Shown here: piece by piece, positions 9,662 through 18,957 of the stretch
How positions within the stretch are numbered: the first letter of the stretch is position 1
How the letters are laid out: the number at the start of each line of letters is the position of its first letter
NCBI RefSeq assembly: GCF_000175935.2
Contig: NC_014840.1
Span: forward strand, 1-64,000
Reading direction: 5' to 3'
Source of the DNA: Pantoea sp. At-9b
Lineage (GTDB): Bacteria > Pseudomonadota > Gammaproteobacteria > Enterobacterales > Enterobacteriaceae
Length of the DNA: 64,000 bases
Position numbers and translations under genes: made by a program
Notes under the pieces: model-generated
What the model saw: only the letters and a program-made list of their open reading frames with translations
What the model was told of the DNA's origin: nothing
Databases searched by the model: none

Positions 9662-9685
9662 GGCTACGGCGTAAACAACGTAGCC
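9662..9685 (+). terminator. Hairpin between dgoA and the transporter
   Basis: A 7-bp stem GGCTACG/CGTAGCC with a 10-nt loop is followed by TTATTCTCT. The short, interrupted T stretch suggests partial termination, which would lower transporter expression relative to the enzymes. Confidence 0.5.
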
Positions 9686-9715
9686 TTATTCTCTCTACCC
9701 TGCAGGAGAAAATAA

Positions 9716-11065
9716 ATGTCTGGATTTACTCTGTCAAAACAAAGCTCGACCATGAAACCTCAAGGGCGGCAGCGCTGGGGGGTGCTTGGGTTACTCTGCC
9801 TGCTGGCGATCATTAATAATATTGACCGCCTGACGCTGTCTATCGCAGCGCCGGTAATGCAAACTGAAATGCATATCACCGCTACGGATATTGGCCTGCT
9901 GGGAAGCGCCTTTGCTTTAGCTTATGCATTTGGTCAATTACCTTCCGGCTGGTTTGTCGATCGTTTCAGCCCGCGTATCCTGTTGGGCACATCCGTGATC
10001 ATCTGGAGTGCCGCGACAGTCGCGATGGGTCTGTCCTATACGCTTACTGGCTTTATACTGGCCCGTATCTGGCTCGGTCTGGCTGAAGCACCATCCTTAC
10101 CCGCCACGAATAAAATCGTTACCCGCTGGTTCCCCAAAAAGGAGCAGGGCATCGCCAATGCCAGCTGGGATGCTGCACTTAAAGTAGGACCGGCCTTCTT
10201 TACCTTTTTACTGATCTGGATCGTTTCAGAAATTGGCTGGCGTGAAATGTATTTCATTGCCGGTGGTGCAGGAATTATTGCCGCAGTGATATTTTTTGCC
10301 TTCTATCGGGATATAGAGAAACATAAATCCCTGACAAAAGAAGAAAGGGAATATATTCAGCATGATGCCACACCCATAATTACAAAAAATAATTTACCCT
10401 GGAGGGAGTTATTCAAACATCAAACCATGTGGGGCATGATGGCAGGTTTCTTTTGTAACATGTGGGTTTACCAGATCTTCCTGGTCTTTATTCCACTTTA
10501 TATTATCAACCAGTTTGGCATTAAATTTTCCTCTTTAGGTCTGGTCGCCAGCATCCCGTGGATTGGTGCGATCATCGGTGATCTCGTGAGCGGTGTGATT
10601 TCAGGTAAGCTCTCCGAACGTTCCGGCTGGAGCACGCTGAAAGCCAAGAAGGTCACTATCATTGGTGCGCTGGTGTTACAGGCTATCGTCCTGGCGCTGC
10701 TGCCATTTAATGGCATGTTCGGTGAAGGCGCGGGCCTGACTGTCGCGGTGATCTTAATGGCTTTTGCGCTCGGTTTTAATGGTGGCGTAGTCGCGCATGC
10801 CTGGTCGATTCCAGCCGAAGTCACGGCCCCGGGTACGGTAGCCTCTGTCGCCGCAGTACAGAATTTCGGTGGCTTCCTCGGTGCGACAGTTTCACCGCTG
10901 GTCGCTGGTGCGATTGTCGATGCTACACACAGTTTCACGCTGGTGTTTCTGATTTCCGCGGTTGTCTCAGTGATTGGTGCGGGCATTTATTTCTGGTTCG
11001 TCGGTAAGCCCATTATCCGCGAAGAAAAAACCTCATCCCTTATGGCACAGGCTACACAGGAGTAA
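9716..11065 (+). CDS. MFS sugar-acid:proton symporter (ACS family, DgoT/GudP-like)
   Basis: The 449-residue inner-membrane protein has about 12 hydrophobic segments. It shows the anion:cation symporter pattern: NNIDRLTLSIAAP in helix 1, GWFVDRFSPRILLG after helix 2, LGLAEAPSLPATNK and a long central cytoplasmic loop rich in charged residues (around residues 200-225). ACS members such as DgoT, GudP and GarP import hexonates or hexarates with protons. AGGAGAA precedes the start. Its position between dgoA and the dehydratase-type gene supports uptake of the operon's substrate. Galactonate versus galactarate, glucarate or another acid cannot be decided here. Confidence 0.9.
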   Translation: MSGFTLSKQSSTMKPQGRQRWGVLGLLCLLAIINNIDRLTLSIAAPVMQTEMHITATDIGLLGSAFALAYAFGQLPSGWFVDRFSPRILLGTSVIIWSAATVAMGLSYTLTGFILARIWLGLAEAPSLPATNKIVTRWFPKKEQGIANASWDAALKVGPAFFTFLLIWIVSEIGWREMYFIAGGAGIIAAVIFFAFYRDIEKHKSLTKEEREYIQHDATPIITKNNLPWRELFKHQTMWGMMAGFFCNMWVYQIFLVFIPLYIINQFGIKFSSLGLVASIPWIGAIIGDLVSGVISGKLSERSGWSTLKAKKVTIIGALVLQAIVLALLPFNGMFGEGAGLTVAVILMAFALGFNGGVVAHAWSIPAEVTAPGTVASVAAVQNFGGFLGATVSPLVAGAIVDATHSFTLVFLISAVVSVIGAGIYFWFVGKPIIREEKTSSLMAQATQE

Positions 11066-11071
11066 TCTGAG

Positions 11072-12229
11072 ATGAAAATTACGGAAGTGGAAACCTATAT
11101 CCTGAAGAGCAAACTGGATCGTCCGTTTGCCTACTCTCAAGGCTGGGTGCAGGGGCGTTCTACGGTACTTGTGCGTATTGCCACCGATGAAGGTATTGAG
11201 GGGTGGGGGGAGACGTTCAGTGTTGGTTTGCAACCGCCAGAAATCGCCGCTGCCGCCATTAACAGTGCCCTGAAGCCGTTGATCATCGGTAAAGATCCCC
11301 GTAATACCGAAGTGCTGTGGCATGACATGTATGTCAAAACGCGAGATTACGGCCGAAAAGGGGTGGTGCTGGGTGCCATCAGCGCAGTTGATATTGCGTT
11401 GTGGGACATCTGCGGTAAAGCGGCGGGATTGCCGCTATGGCAACTGCTTGGCGGCGCGTTTCGTGAGCGCGTGCAATGTTATGCCACCGGGTTTTTCCGC
11501 ACGGAAGGGCGCGGCCAGGCGGATGCTATGGCCCGTGAGGCGATACGCCACAGTGAAGCCGGTTTTTCTCTGATGAAGGTAAAGTTAGGCTTTGGGGTTG
11601 ATGATGACATAAAAGTCATGTCTGCCATTCGCGAAGCCGTTGGCGAACGTAGCAAGTTTATGATTGACGTTAACCACGGTTACGGCGCTAATGATGCCAT
11701 TCGTCTTGGCCGCGCTCTGGCTGATTACGATTTACTGTGGATGGAAGAACCGGTCATTCCTGAAGATTATGTTGCTTACCGTCGGGTAAGGGATGCGTTG
11801 GACATTCCTATTGCGGGCGGTGAGGCGGAGTTTTCATTGTTTGGCTTCCGCGATCTCATTGCATCGCAATCCATTGATATTGCCCAGCCGGATATCTGCC
11901 TGGCCGGTGGAGTCACTGCGTTGCGTCATATAAATGTACTTGCAATGGCCGGTGGTGTTCAGGTTAACCCTCATGTCTGGGGGACTGCGGTTGGCCAATA
12001 CGCTTCATTGCATATGATCGCGTCTACTCCGGTCACTCACTATGCGCTGTATGCCAGTCAACCGCTTTTCGAATACGACACATCATCACATCCGTTCCGT
12101 ACTGCGCTGGTTGAGAACCCGCTGGAACATGAACAGGGGTGGTTAACGCTGCCGCAAGAACCGGGACTTGGTTTCACCATTGACCGCGATTTTTTGGAAG
12201 AAAATGCTATGACTGATAGCACCCATTAG
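11072..12229 (+). CDS. Enolase-superfamily sugar-acid dehydratase/cycloisomerase (MR subgroup)
   Basis: The 385-residue protein has a capping N-terminal domain and a TIM-like barrel. Mandelate-racemase-subgroup residues are all present: Lys169-x-Lys171 (MKVKLG), metal ligands Asp199 (DVNHGY), Glu225 (EEPV) and Glu251 (GGEAE), and general base His301 (NPHVWG). The pattern RDYGRKGV, ALWDICGK and NPHVWGTAVG resembles what I recall of Agrobacterium D-galactarolactone cycloisomerase more than E. coli galactonate dehydratase DgoD. It should make the 2-keto-3-deoxy acid used by the kinase and aldolase. The substrate is uncertain. It begins 6 bases after the transporter stop. Confidence 0.85.
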   Translation: MKITEVETYILKSKLDRPFAYSQGWVQGRSTVLVRIATDEGIEGWGETFSVGLQPPEIAAAAINSALKPLIIGKDPRNTEVLWHDMYVKTRDYGRKGVVLGAISAVDIALWDICGKAAGLPLWQLLGGAFRERVQCYATGFFRTEGRGQADAMAREAIRHSEAGFSLMKVKLGFGVDDDIKVMSAIREAVGERSKFMIDVNHGYGANDAIRLGRALADYDLLWMEEPVIPEDYVAYRRVRDALDIPIAGGEAEFSLFGFRDLIASQSIDIAQPDICLAGGVTALRHINVLAMAGGVQVNPHVWGTAVGQYASLHMIASTPVTHYALYASQPLFEYDTSSHPFRTALVENPLEHEQGWLTLPQEPGLGFTIDRDFLEENAMTDSTH

Positions 12230-12238
12230 AGATCGAAT

Positions 12239-12370
12239 ATGGCCGCTTCTGTCCAGTTTTCTGAGGCGGCAAATGCTGCGATTTTAAGTGCGATGGAAAA
12301 AGCGATTTTCAACTCCGCTGACAATACAGCCAGAGCAGGTGGAATCCGAGTAGTAGGGTATGTTGGTTAA
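12239..12370 (+). CDS. Possible small ORF, 43 codons
   Basis: An ATG-started frame just after the dehydratase encodes an alanine-rich, helix-prone peptide of 43 residues (starting MAASVQFSEAANAA). The ribosome site (AGAGAT) is weak and I recognise no family. It may be a remnant or chance. The remaining ~290 bases to the next gene are AT-rich and hold nothing I can name. Confidence 0.2.
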   Translation: MAASVQFSEAANAAILSAMEKAIFNSADNTARAGGIRVVGYVG

Positions 12371-12661
12371 GTCGTATCAGACCCTTAATTTAACATAACT
12401 ATCATTTTGCGCACTTATTTATGTCATTGATAAATATATGTTTACATGCCAATGATGACTCCCATGACCGTTCGGGATAACTTGTGCAGCCGCTCAGTTC
12501 AGCCATAAGGCACAGGCAACTTCGCGCAAGTATCCCCGAATAATGGTTTCATCCTGACTGATGTCAGAGTAGTCTCTTGGCCGACTCTGAATGATGCCCG
12601 CTTTGATAAGAATGACTTGCCGCTCGTTCTAATAACTAAAAATAGTGCAAACAGGACAACT

Positions 12662-13975
12662 ATGGATTCTCCACTTAATTCACCATCAGCCATGAACAAA
12701 ACTCCGTCTCTGAATCGCGCCCGGCGCGCTGCCTGGGGTAGCTTTGCCGGTGCGGTGGTCGATTGGTATGACTTCTTGCTCTACGGCATCACTGCCGCCC
12801 TGGTCTTTAACCATGAATTTTTTCCCCAGATTAGTCCAGCGATGGGAACGCTCGCTGCATTCGCCACCTTTGGTGTCGGCTTTCTGTTCCGGCCGTTGGG
12901 CGGGATAATTTTCGGCCATTTTGGTGACCGTCTTGGCCGTAAACGTATGTTGATGATGACCGTCTGGATGATGGGTATTTCCACCGCCCTTATCGGTCTG
13001 TTGCCAACCTTCTCCACCATTGGCTGGTATGCACCGGTGTTGCTGGTCACATTGCGGGCCATACAGGGCTTTGCGGTTGGTGGCGAATGGGGAGGTGCAG
13101 CGCTGCTTTCAGTAGAAAGTGCACCTGAGAAGAAAAAAGCCTTTTACAGCAGCGGTGTTCAGGTCGGCTACGGCGTAGGACTTTTACTCTCCACCGGACT
13201 GGTTTCACTCATCAGTCATTTAACATCGGACCAGCAATTTCTGAGCTGGGGCTGGCGCATCCCTTTCCTATGCAGCACGATCCTTGTTCTTGCCGCGCTG
13301 TGGATACGAAATGGCATGGAAGAATCCACTGAATTTGAGCGCCAGCAGAAAGCAGCGGTTTCAAAGAAGTCACGTATCCCCGTCATGGAGGCGCTGCTGG
13401 TGCGTCATCCGGGGGCGTTTTTAAAGATTATCGCACTGCGTCTGTGCGAGTTGCTGACCATGTATATCGTTACCGCGTTCGCATTGAGTTATTCCACGCA
13501 GAATCTTGGCTTGCCGCGCGAACTGTTCCTTAATATCGGTCTGCTGGTCGGTGGCCTTAGCTGCCTTACCATCCCTTGCTTTGCCCATTTAGCGGATCGC
13601 TTCGGTCGTCATCGCATTTACATCATCGGTGCGGTGATCGGTATGCTGAGTGCCTTCCCTTTCTTTATGGCACTGGAGGCGAAATCTCTCGTCTGGATAA
13701 TATTCTTCTCCATTATGCTGGCGAATATTGCGCATGACATGGTCGTCTGTGTCCAGCAACCCATGTTTACTGAAATGTTTGGTGCAGGTTATCGCTACAG
13801 CGGTGCTGGGGTGGGTTATCAGGTCGCCAGCGTAGTTGGCGGTGGTTTTACGCCGTTTATTGCGGCCTCTTTAGTGACCCTCTCGGGTGGTGAATGGCAT
13901 AGCGTGGCAATTTACCTTCTGGCTGGCTGCCTTCTCTCTGCGGGCACCGCGTTGTTTATGAAAAAATCTCACTAA
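12662..13975 (+). CDS. MFS transporter, metabolite:H+ symporter (MHS/ShiA-like) family
   Basis: The 437-residue inner-membrane protein has about 12 membrane segments. It carries the MHS signature: GAVVDWYDFLLYG in helix 1, RPLGGIIFGHFGDRLGRKR after helix 2, and AVGGEWGGAALLSVE in helix 4. Relatives import shikimate, alpha-ketoglutarate, proline/betaine or other organic acids with protons. The frame opens at 12617, but the ATG at 12662 matches family length; its ribosome site is weak (CAGGACA). It lies upstream of the FAD/cytochrome dehydrogenase genes on the same strand, so a sugar acid or keto sugar acid is an attractive but unproved substrate. Confidence 0.86.
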   Translation: MDSPLNSPSAMNKTPSLNRARRAAWGSFAGAVVDWYDFLLYGITAALVFNHEFFPQISPAMGTLAAFATFGVGFLFRPLGGIIFGHFGDRLGRKRMLMMTVWMMGISTALIGLLPTFSTIGWYAPVLLVTLRAIQGFAVGGEWGGAALLSVESAPEKKKAFYSSGVQVGYGVGLLLSTGLVSLISHLTSDQQFLSWGWRIPFLCSTILVLAALWIRNGMEESTEFERQQKAAVSKKSRIPVMEALLVRHPGAFLKIIALRLCELLTMYIVTAFALSYSTQNLGLPRELFLNIGLLVGGLSCLTIPCFAHLADRFGRHRIYIIGAVIGMLSAFPFFMALEAKSLVWIIFFSIMLANIAHDMVVCVQQPMFTEMFGAGYRYSGAGVGYQVASVVGGGFTPFIAASLVTLSGGEWHSVAIYLLAGCLLSAGTALFMKKSH

Positions 13976-14343
13976 CTGCACATGCCTTGATGATCGTCCG
14001 GCGATCAACTTTGTTGTATCGGGTTGGATCGCCGACATTTACTGAAAGCGCCACACTGGATAGAGCCAGTCGTGCGCTGGAAAATGACACAGATGGTTAG
14101 TACCGTCAGAACACTCTCACAACCGCTGCACTGACAACCCAAGTCGCACAAAACACGAAATGTTACACCTCCTTAAGAAAAGATCACATTAAACGTAATT
14201 TGTGAAATTTTACCGTCAGTTTTGTGATTCAGGTTAAGTTTTTATATCCCTATAATTATTGAGAGATTGAAATTATGTCACCACACCTGTGGCTGGCAGC
14301 ATTCAGTCATAACAATAGAATCACACATGGCGGTCATTTATTT
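13976..14343. other. Intergenic region upstream of the first dehydrogenase operon
   Basis: About 370 bases without a gene. The first part contains a GGCGATC...GATCGCC inverted repeat (around 13998-14035), possibly the end of the transporter transcript. The last 150 bases are AT-rich with TTGTGA repeats (near 14199 and 14221) and TATAATTATT at 14250-14260, so the dehydrogenase promoter is probably here. An open frame starts at 14275, but the Tat signal begins at 14344. Confidence 0.45.
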
Positions 14344-14841
14344 ATGGTTGAGCAATCAAGTCGTGTTTCGCGCAGGCGTTTGTTGCAGGGAATGGGTGCA
14401 CTGGCTGCACTGACGGTTATTCCCGCATTCCCTTCCTATGCCAGCGCCTCCGACGACAGTAGTTTCACAAAATTATCCACCCTGCTAACCGGTAAATCAC
14501 AACTACCGGAAAACTTTACCAGGGTCCTTCTTGCCGCTTTCTCCAGAATTGACAGCAGTTTCAGCAGTAAAACATCCAGACTCCAGCAGTGGATTGACCA
14601 CAACACCGTGAGCGCCAATGAAATCAGCAGCAAGCTGGCTGCCGATCCTTCAGTTGCCGATTTAGCCCATCTCCCAACCGACATTCTGACTGGTTGGTAT
14701 CTCGGGGTCGTCGGCAAAGGAGACAACGCCATTTGCGTGGCTTATATCGAGGCACTCGCCAATCAGGTTGTGGCCGACAAGCTCAGACCACCGACCTACG
14801 CCTACGGTGCCTATGGCAGTTGGGCTGCACAGCCGCTCTAA
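14344..14841 (+). CDS. FAD-dependent sugar (acid) dehydrogenase, small Tat subunit (complex 1)
   Basis: The 165-residue protein belongs to the gluconate 2-dehydrogenase subunit 3 / FAD-GDH gamma family. The start at 14344 places a twin-arginine signal (SRRRLLQG followed by a hydrophobic stretch) at the N-terminus; the upstream extension to 14275 would bury it. The body shows the family's conserved LTGWYLGVVG segment. The subunit carries the folded flavoprotein subunit across the membrane by the Tat route, since the large subunit has no signal of its own. It is the first of three genes for one periplasmic membrane-anchored complex. Confidence 0.88.
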   Translation: MVEQSSRVSRRRLLQGMGALAALTVIPAFPSYASASDDSSFTKLSTLLTGKSQLPENFTRVLLAAFSRIDSSFSSKTSRLQQWIDHNTVSANEISSKLAADPSVADLAHLPTDILTGWYLGVVGKGDNAICVAYIEALANQVVADKLRPPTYAYGAYGSWAAQPL

Positions 14842-14881
14842 CCCCTCGGTTCAATCTATCCATTGAGATTAAGTAACTAAT

Positions 14882-16486
14882 ATGTCTGAAACTATTACTA
14901 CTGATATTGTCGTTATCGGTTCCGGGGTCGTGGGCGCATTGACCGCCCGTAAGCTGGCGCTGGCGGGACGTCAGGTTCTGATGCTGGAGGCTGGCCCGCG
15001 TATTGAACGAGACACCATTGTCAGCAATTTCCGTCATTCTGCCCGTAAGGACGATTTCATCGCTCCCTACCCCAATTCAAAAATCGCCCCGTTTCCCGAT
15101 TACAAACCTGAAGATAACGGTTATCTCGACCAGACGGGTCCAAAGGACTATAAACCCGAATATCTGCGCGTTGTCGGTGGCACCAGTTGGCACTGGGCAG
15201 CCCAGGCATGGCGGTTGGTGCCGGCTGATTTTCGCCTGAAATCTCAGTATGGCGTAGGGCGCGACTGGCCGATCAGTTATGACGATCTGGAGCCGTATTA
15301 TTACGAGGCCGAACTCCTCTGGGGCGTATCAGGCCCGCCAGAAATGGCGAAATATTCACCCAGAAAACAACCATTTCCGATGCCTCCCGTCACCAAATCG
15401 TGGCTTGAGCAACGAATTACCGAGCGACTGGCACCGAAGTATGAAGTGCTGACGAATACCACCGGGCGTAACTCACGGCCTTATGATGGTCGTCCTCAAT
15501 GCTGTGGTAACAATAACTGCATGCCAATCTGTCCGATTGATGCGCAATATCACGGTGGCATTGCTGCGGATGCCGCTGAAAAAGCGGGTGTCAAACTGCT
15601 GCCACAGGCGGTGGTTTACAAACTGGAGCAGGACGGGAAAGGTAAGATCACGGCCGTTCACTATTACGACTGGAACAAACAATCTCACCGGGTAGAAGCT
15701 GAGATCGTCGTGCTGGCGGCAAATGCGGTTGAGACACCCAAAATATTGTTCATGTCTGCCGATGCGAAAAACCCTCATGGTCTGTGCAATAACTATGACC
15801 AACTGGGACGTAATTTGATGGACCATCCCTCAAACTCCGTCACCTTTTTCGCTGATGAACCCCTCTGGCCGGGACGCGGCCCGATGAGTCCCTCTTCTAT
15901 CCAGCAGTTGCGTGATGGTGCTTTCCGCTCTGAATCCGCCGCGTTTCGTATTGATATTTCCAACTCATCGCGGGTCGCCGGCGTCACGGCGGGTGCAATT
16001 AAAGAAGGACTTACCGGTCAGGCACTGGATGACGCTATCCGATTTCGCGCCTCCCATGAACTGAGTTTTAAGAACGTGTTAGAACAACTGCCCGATCCTA
16101 ACAACCGTACCATGCTGAGTACCACGAAAAAGGATGCGCTGGGTTTACCCACCCCGGCATTCTCTTATTCATTCGACAGTTATGTTGAAAAAGGGATGCA
16201 GCACTCCTTAGCGGTGTATGCCGAGATTGCCAAAATGCTGGGTGCTACCAATGTGCGTTACTCCACGCCGGGCGTGTACAGCAATAACCAACACATTACT
16301 GGCACGCTGGCGATGGGTTTTGATGAAAAGACCTCAGTCACTGACCATCATGGCAAAGCCTGGGAGTACGACAATCTCTACATGGTATCGACGGGTGTCA
16401 TGCCAACCGTTGCTACCGCAAACTCAACCCTCACCGCATGCGCGCTCGGCTTACGTACTGCCGACGCCATTCTTGGCAAAATTTAA
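14882..16486 (+). CDS. FAD-dependent GMC dehydrogenase, large catalytic subunit (complex 1)
   Basis: The 534-residue GMC flavoprotein has an N-terminal dinucleotide motif GSGVVGALTARKLA and GGTSWHWAAQAWR. The cysteine cluster Cys207-Cys208, Cys213, Cys217 (CCGNNNCMPICP) is where relatives such as the Burkholderia FAD-glucose dehydrogenase alpha subunit bind a 3Fe-4S cluster. The C-terminus has NQHITGTLAMG with the active-site His. It oxidises a sugar or sugar acid in the periplasm and passes electrons via the Fe-S cluster to the cytochrome subunit. Gluconate, 2-ketogluconate, glucose or sorbitol are all possible substrates. It shares many exact motifs with the paralogue at 33107-34714. Confidence 0.9.
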   Translation: MSETITTDIVVIGSGVVGALTARKLALAGRQVLMLEAGPRIERDTIVSNFRHSARKDDFIAPYPNSKIAPFPDYKPEDNGYLDQTGPKDYKPEYLRVVGGTSWHWAAQAWRLVPADFRLKSQYGVGRDWPISYDDLEPYYYEAELLWGVSGPPEMAKYSPRKQPFPMPPVTKSWLEQRITERLAPKYEVLTNTTGRNSRPYDGRPQCCGNNNCMPICPIDAQYHGGIAADAAEKAGVKLLPQAVVYKLEQDGKGKITAVHYYDWNKQSHRVEAEIVVLAANAVETPKILFMSADAKNPHGLCNNYDQLGRNLMDHPSNSVTFFADEPLWPGRGPMSPSSIQQLRDGAFRSESAAFRIDISNSSRVAGVTAGAIKEGLTGQALDDAIRFRASHELSFKNVLEQLPDPNNRTMLSTTKKDALGLPTPAFSYSFDSYVEKGMQHSLAVYAEIAKMLGATNVRYSTPGVYSNNQHITGTLAMGFDEKTSVTDHHGKAWEYDNLYMVSTGVMPTVATANSTLTACALGLRTADAILGKI

Positions 16487-16498
16487 GGAGAGCCGTAA

Positions 16499-17848
16499 AT
16501 GAAAAAGACGCTTTCTTTAAGTCTGACAGGCGTGGCGCTGGCGCTCTCCTTGAGTGCAGCAGCCCAAGCTGATGAGCCGGCATCCGCTGCGCTTATCGCC
16601 AAAGGGCAGTATCTGGCCACCGCAGGAGATTGTGGTGCCTGTCATACTGCGCCGGGCGGTAAACCCTTTGCCGGTGGATTATCACTCCAGACGCCGCTGG
16701 GCAGCATCTACAGCACCAACATCACACCGTCGAAAACAGCAGGTATTGGCGATTACAGCCTGACTGATTTTGAAAAAGCGGTACGTCATGGGGTGCGCAA
16801 AGATGGCGCAAACCTCTATCCAGCCATGCCTTATACCTCATACTCGAAGGTTACTGATGAGGATATGCAGGCGCTGTACGCGTATTTCATGCAGGGTGTC
16901 CAGCCCGTCGATGACAAAGGGCCGCAAACCGATCTGCCCTTCCCCTTCAATATTCGCCTGTCTATGGCAGGATGGAATTTGTTGTTTGCAGACGATAAAC
17001 CGTTCACGCCGGATAACAGCAAATCGGCTGAATGGAACCGGGGCGCGTATCTGGTTGAGGGGTTAGCCCACTGCTCCACTTGCCATACACCCCGCAACGC
17101 TCTGATGGCTGAAGAGTCGGGTAAGGCGCTGGCCGGTGCTTCTCTCGGTACCTGGTTTGCACCCAACATTACCTCGGATGTCCATGCAGGTATCGGCGGT
17201 TGGTCAGATCAGGCATTGTCTGCTTATCTCACTACCGGTAATTCAGGGGAAGGATCGCAGGCAGGTGGCCCCATGCTGGAAGCTATCAACAAAAGCTTCA
17301 GTCACCTGACGCCCACTGATATCCAAGCCATTACCGCATATTTGCGCGATGTCCCTGCACAGCAAATCAATCCAACGGCAACGAAAACGCAGCTAACCCC
17401 GGCGAAGCAGGTGAATGAGCTGGACCTGTTATCGGGCAATGCTTCCGAAGGCGCAAACCTGTATAACAGCCACTGCGCCAGTTGCCATCAGCTATCGGGG
17501 GAAGGTCGTAACGGACTCCCTGCCTTGGCTGGCAACGCTGCACTTCGACGCCCGGTGGCGGATAACGCTGTCATGGCCGTGCTGGATGGTCTGGTACCCG
17601 ACCACGGACAAGCGATGCCAGCTTTCTCCCGGCATATGAACGATCAACAGGTTGCCACGTTGGTTAACTATCTGTTCCATAACTTTGGCGATGCCCGTGT
17701 TCAGACCACACCAGAACGGGTGAAAGAGTTAAGAGCAGGTGGCAAACCTTCGCCGCTATTAGCCGTGGCGAAAGGCGGTATGGTCGCTGGTGGTGTTATT
17801 GTCCTGCTGATTCTTCTGTTTTTCTTACGCAGACGACAGCGAAAATAG
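16499..17848 (+). CDS. Tri-heme cytochrome c subunit (complex 1)
   Basis: The 449-residue protein has a Sec signal peptide (residues 1-25, ending AAAQA). Three c-type heme sites follow at Cys45 (CGACH), Cys192 (CSTCH) and Cys326 (CASCH). A C-terminal membrane helix with an RRRQRK cytoplasmic anchor ends the protein. This is the membrane-bound electron-transfer subunit of FAD-dependent alcohol/gluconate-type dehydrogenases; it takes electrons from the flavoprotein and reduces ubiquinone. AAGGAGAG precedes the start, 12 bases after the flavoprotein gene. Confidence 0.93.
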   Translation: MKKTLSLSLTGVALALSLSAAAQADEPASAALIAKGQYLATAGDCGACHTAPGGKPFAGGLSLQTPLGSIYSTNITPSKTAGIGDYSLTDFEKAVRHGVRKDGANLYPAMPYTSYSKVTDEDMQALYAYFMQGVQPVDDKGPQTDLPFPFNIRLSMAGWNLLFADDKPFTPDNSKSAEWNRGAYLVEGLAHCSTCHTPRNALMAEESGKALAGASLGTWFAPNITSDVHAGIGGWSDQALSAYLTTGNSGEGSQAGGPMLEAINKSFSHLTPTDIQAITAYLRDVPAQQINPTATKTQLTPAKQVNELDLLSGNASEGANLYNSHCASCHQLSGEGRNGLPALAGNAALRRPVADNAVMAVLDGLVPDHGQAMPAFSRHMNDQQVATLVNYLFHNFGDARVQTTPERVKELRAGGKPSPLLAVAKGGMVAGGVIVLLILLFFLRRRQRK

Positions 17849-17853
17849 GGTAA

Positions 17854-17887
17854 ATATCAGGCGATGGTTTCTGCCATCGCCTGATAT
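17854..17887. terminator. Bidirectional terminator hairpin
   Basis: A perfect 14-bp stem (ATATCAGGCGATGG with its complement) and a 6-nt loop lie between the convergent cytochrome gene and the binding-protein gene. T-runs are short on both sides, but the stem is long and stable. Confidence 0.75.
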
Positions 17888-17917
17888 GTTCTGATAACAG
17901 GTCTGTAGTCTTTCAGC

Positions 17918-18916
17918 TTATGGGTTAAGAATGCTGTGAATCTGTTGTGACGTAAGGTCTACACCAAAGAATTGGCTGTAAAAATCGTGCGTTTCCTTAG
18001 CCATATCGATATCAGCAAATCGTGCCGGATAAAGGGTTTTCGCCAGCCATAAGATCTGTATTGCCTCTTCACTGGTTTCCCTACACCACCAGAACATCCC
18101 CTGCGGATTGACATACACCCGATGTTGTTTCACCGCTGCCACAGCCTGCCAGGCGGGAGAATGCATGATTTCATCGGCATCGCGTTTGTTCATGGCGACA
18201 ATTGCCTCAGGATTGCTGGCGATGACTTTCTCCAGCGGGACCTCACCCATGTTGTTTCGTTTCACGCCAAACCAATGTTCTGCCACATTGCGCGCGCCAG
18301 CCAGATCCATCCAGTCCTGGTTGAGAGAAGGACGACCGCTGGTCGTTAGTGGGGTTCCCATGCTGTGATAAAGCGTCACCTGTTTACTTTCCGGCAGCCC
18401 TTTCAGTCGTTGCTTTATCAGCGCGATATTGCGGTCAAAATAGTGCTGATAACGATCGTTAATCACCTCAGCCGAAGGCCCCAGTGCTTGCGCCGTCAGT
18501 GATACCCGCTCACGCAAGGCATTCATAGAATTCGCTTTCAGCTCCAGCGTCTTAACACCGGCCTGAGATAGCAGTTCGGGTTGTGACAGATGCATATTGG
18601 CGGGAATGATCAGTAGCTGAGCATTGAGTGCGATAACCTGCTCAGGATTAATTTCATGCGCACTGTTCACACCAATGACAGGTACCTGTTCAATGCCTGG
18701 ATAGATCTGGCGAAACAAAGGAATGCGCTTGGCAATTTCTGAGGTGCCAACAATATTGGGCCCATAACCCAGCATGGCAATAATGGTATTTTGTGCAGGC
18801 CAGGGAGACGCGACACGAATATCGCTGTGCGTCTCAGTTGCCGCATTACCATACAACGGCCAGGCCAACAGGGCGGCGACTAAAACCGTCGTTAATCGAC
18901 GAATAACGTTTTCCAT
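17918..18916 (-). CDS. Periplasmic binding protein, FecB/FhuD-like (iron complex type)
   Basis: The 332-residue protein has a signal peptide (hydrophobic stretch ending LYGNAA) and the helical-backbone binding-protein fold: WPAQNTIIAMLG, INPEQVIALNAQLLI, NPEAIVAMN and LWLAKTLYP near the C-terminus. This family captures ferric siderophores, heme or other metal complexes for an ABC importer. A GTG frame begins at 18946, but the ATG at 18916 follows AGGAGG and starts just before the signal. It lies 41 bases after a TonB receptor gene, so both probably share a transcript and a ligand. No permease or ATPase gene is nearby. Confidence 0.8.
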   Translation of the reverse strand: MENVIRRLTTVLVAALLAWPLYGNAATETHSDIRVASPWPAQNTIIAMLGYGPNIVGTSEIAKRIPLFRQIYPGIEQVPVIGVNSAHEINPEQVIALNAQLLIIPANMHLSQPELLSQAGVKTLELKANSMNALRERVSLTAQALGPSAEVINDRYQHYFDRNIALIKQRLKGLPESKQVTLYHSMGTPLTTSGRPSLNQDWMDLAGARNVAEHWFGVKRNNMGEVPLEKVIASNPEAIVAMNKRDADEIMHSPAWQAVAAVKQHRVYVNPQGMFWWCRETSEEAIQILWLAKTLYPARFADIDMAKETHDFYSQFFGVDLTSQQIHSILNP

Positions 18917-18957
18917 AAAATCCCGGTGCCTCCTGACGGGAGACACCGCTCCGAAGA

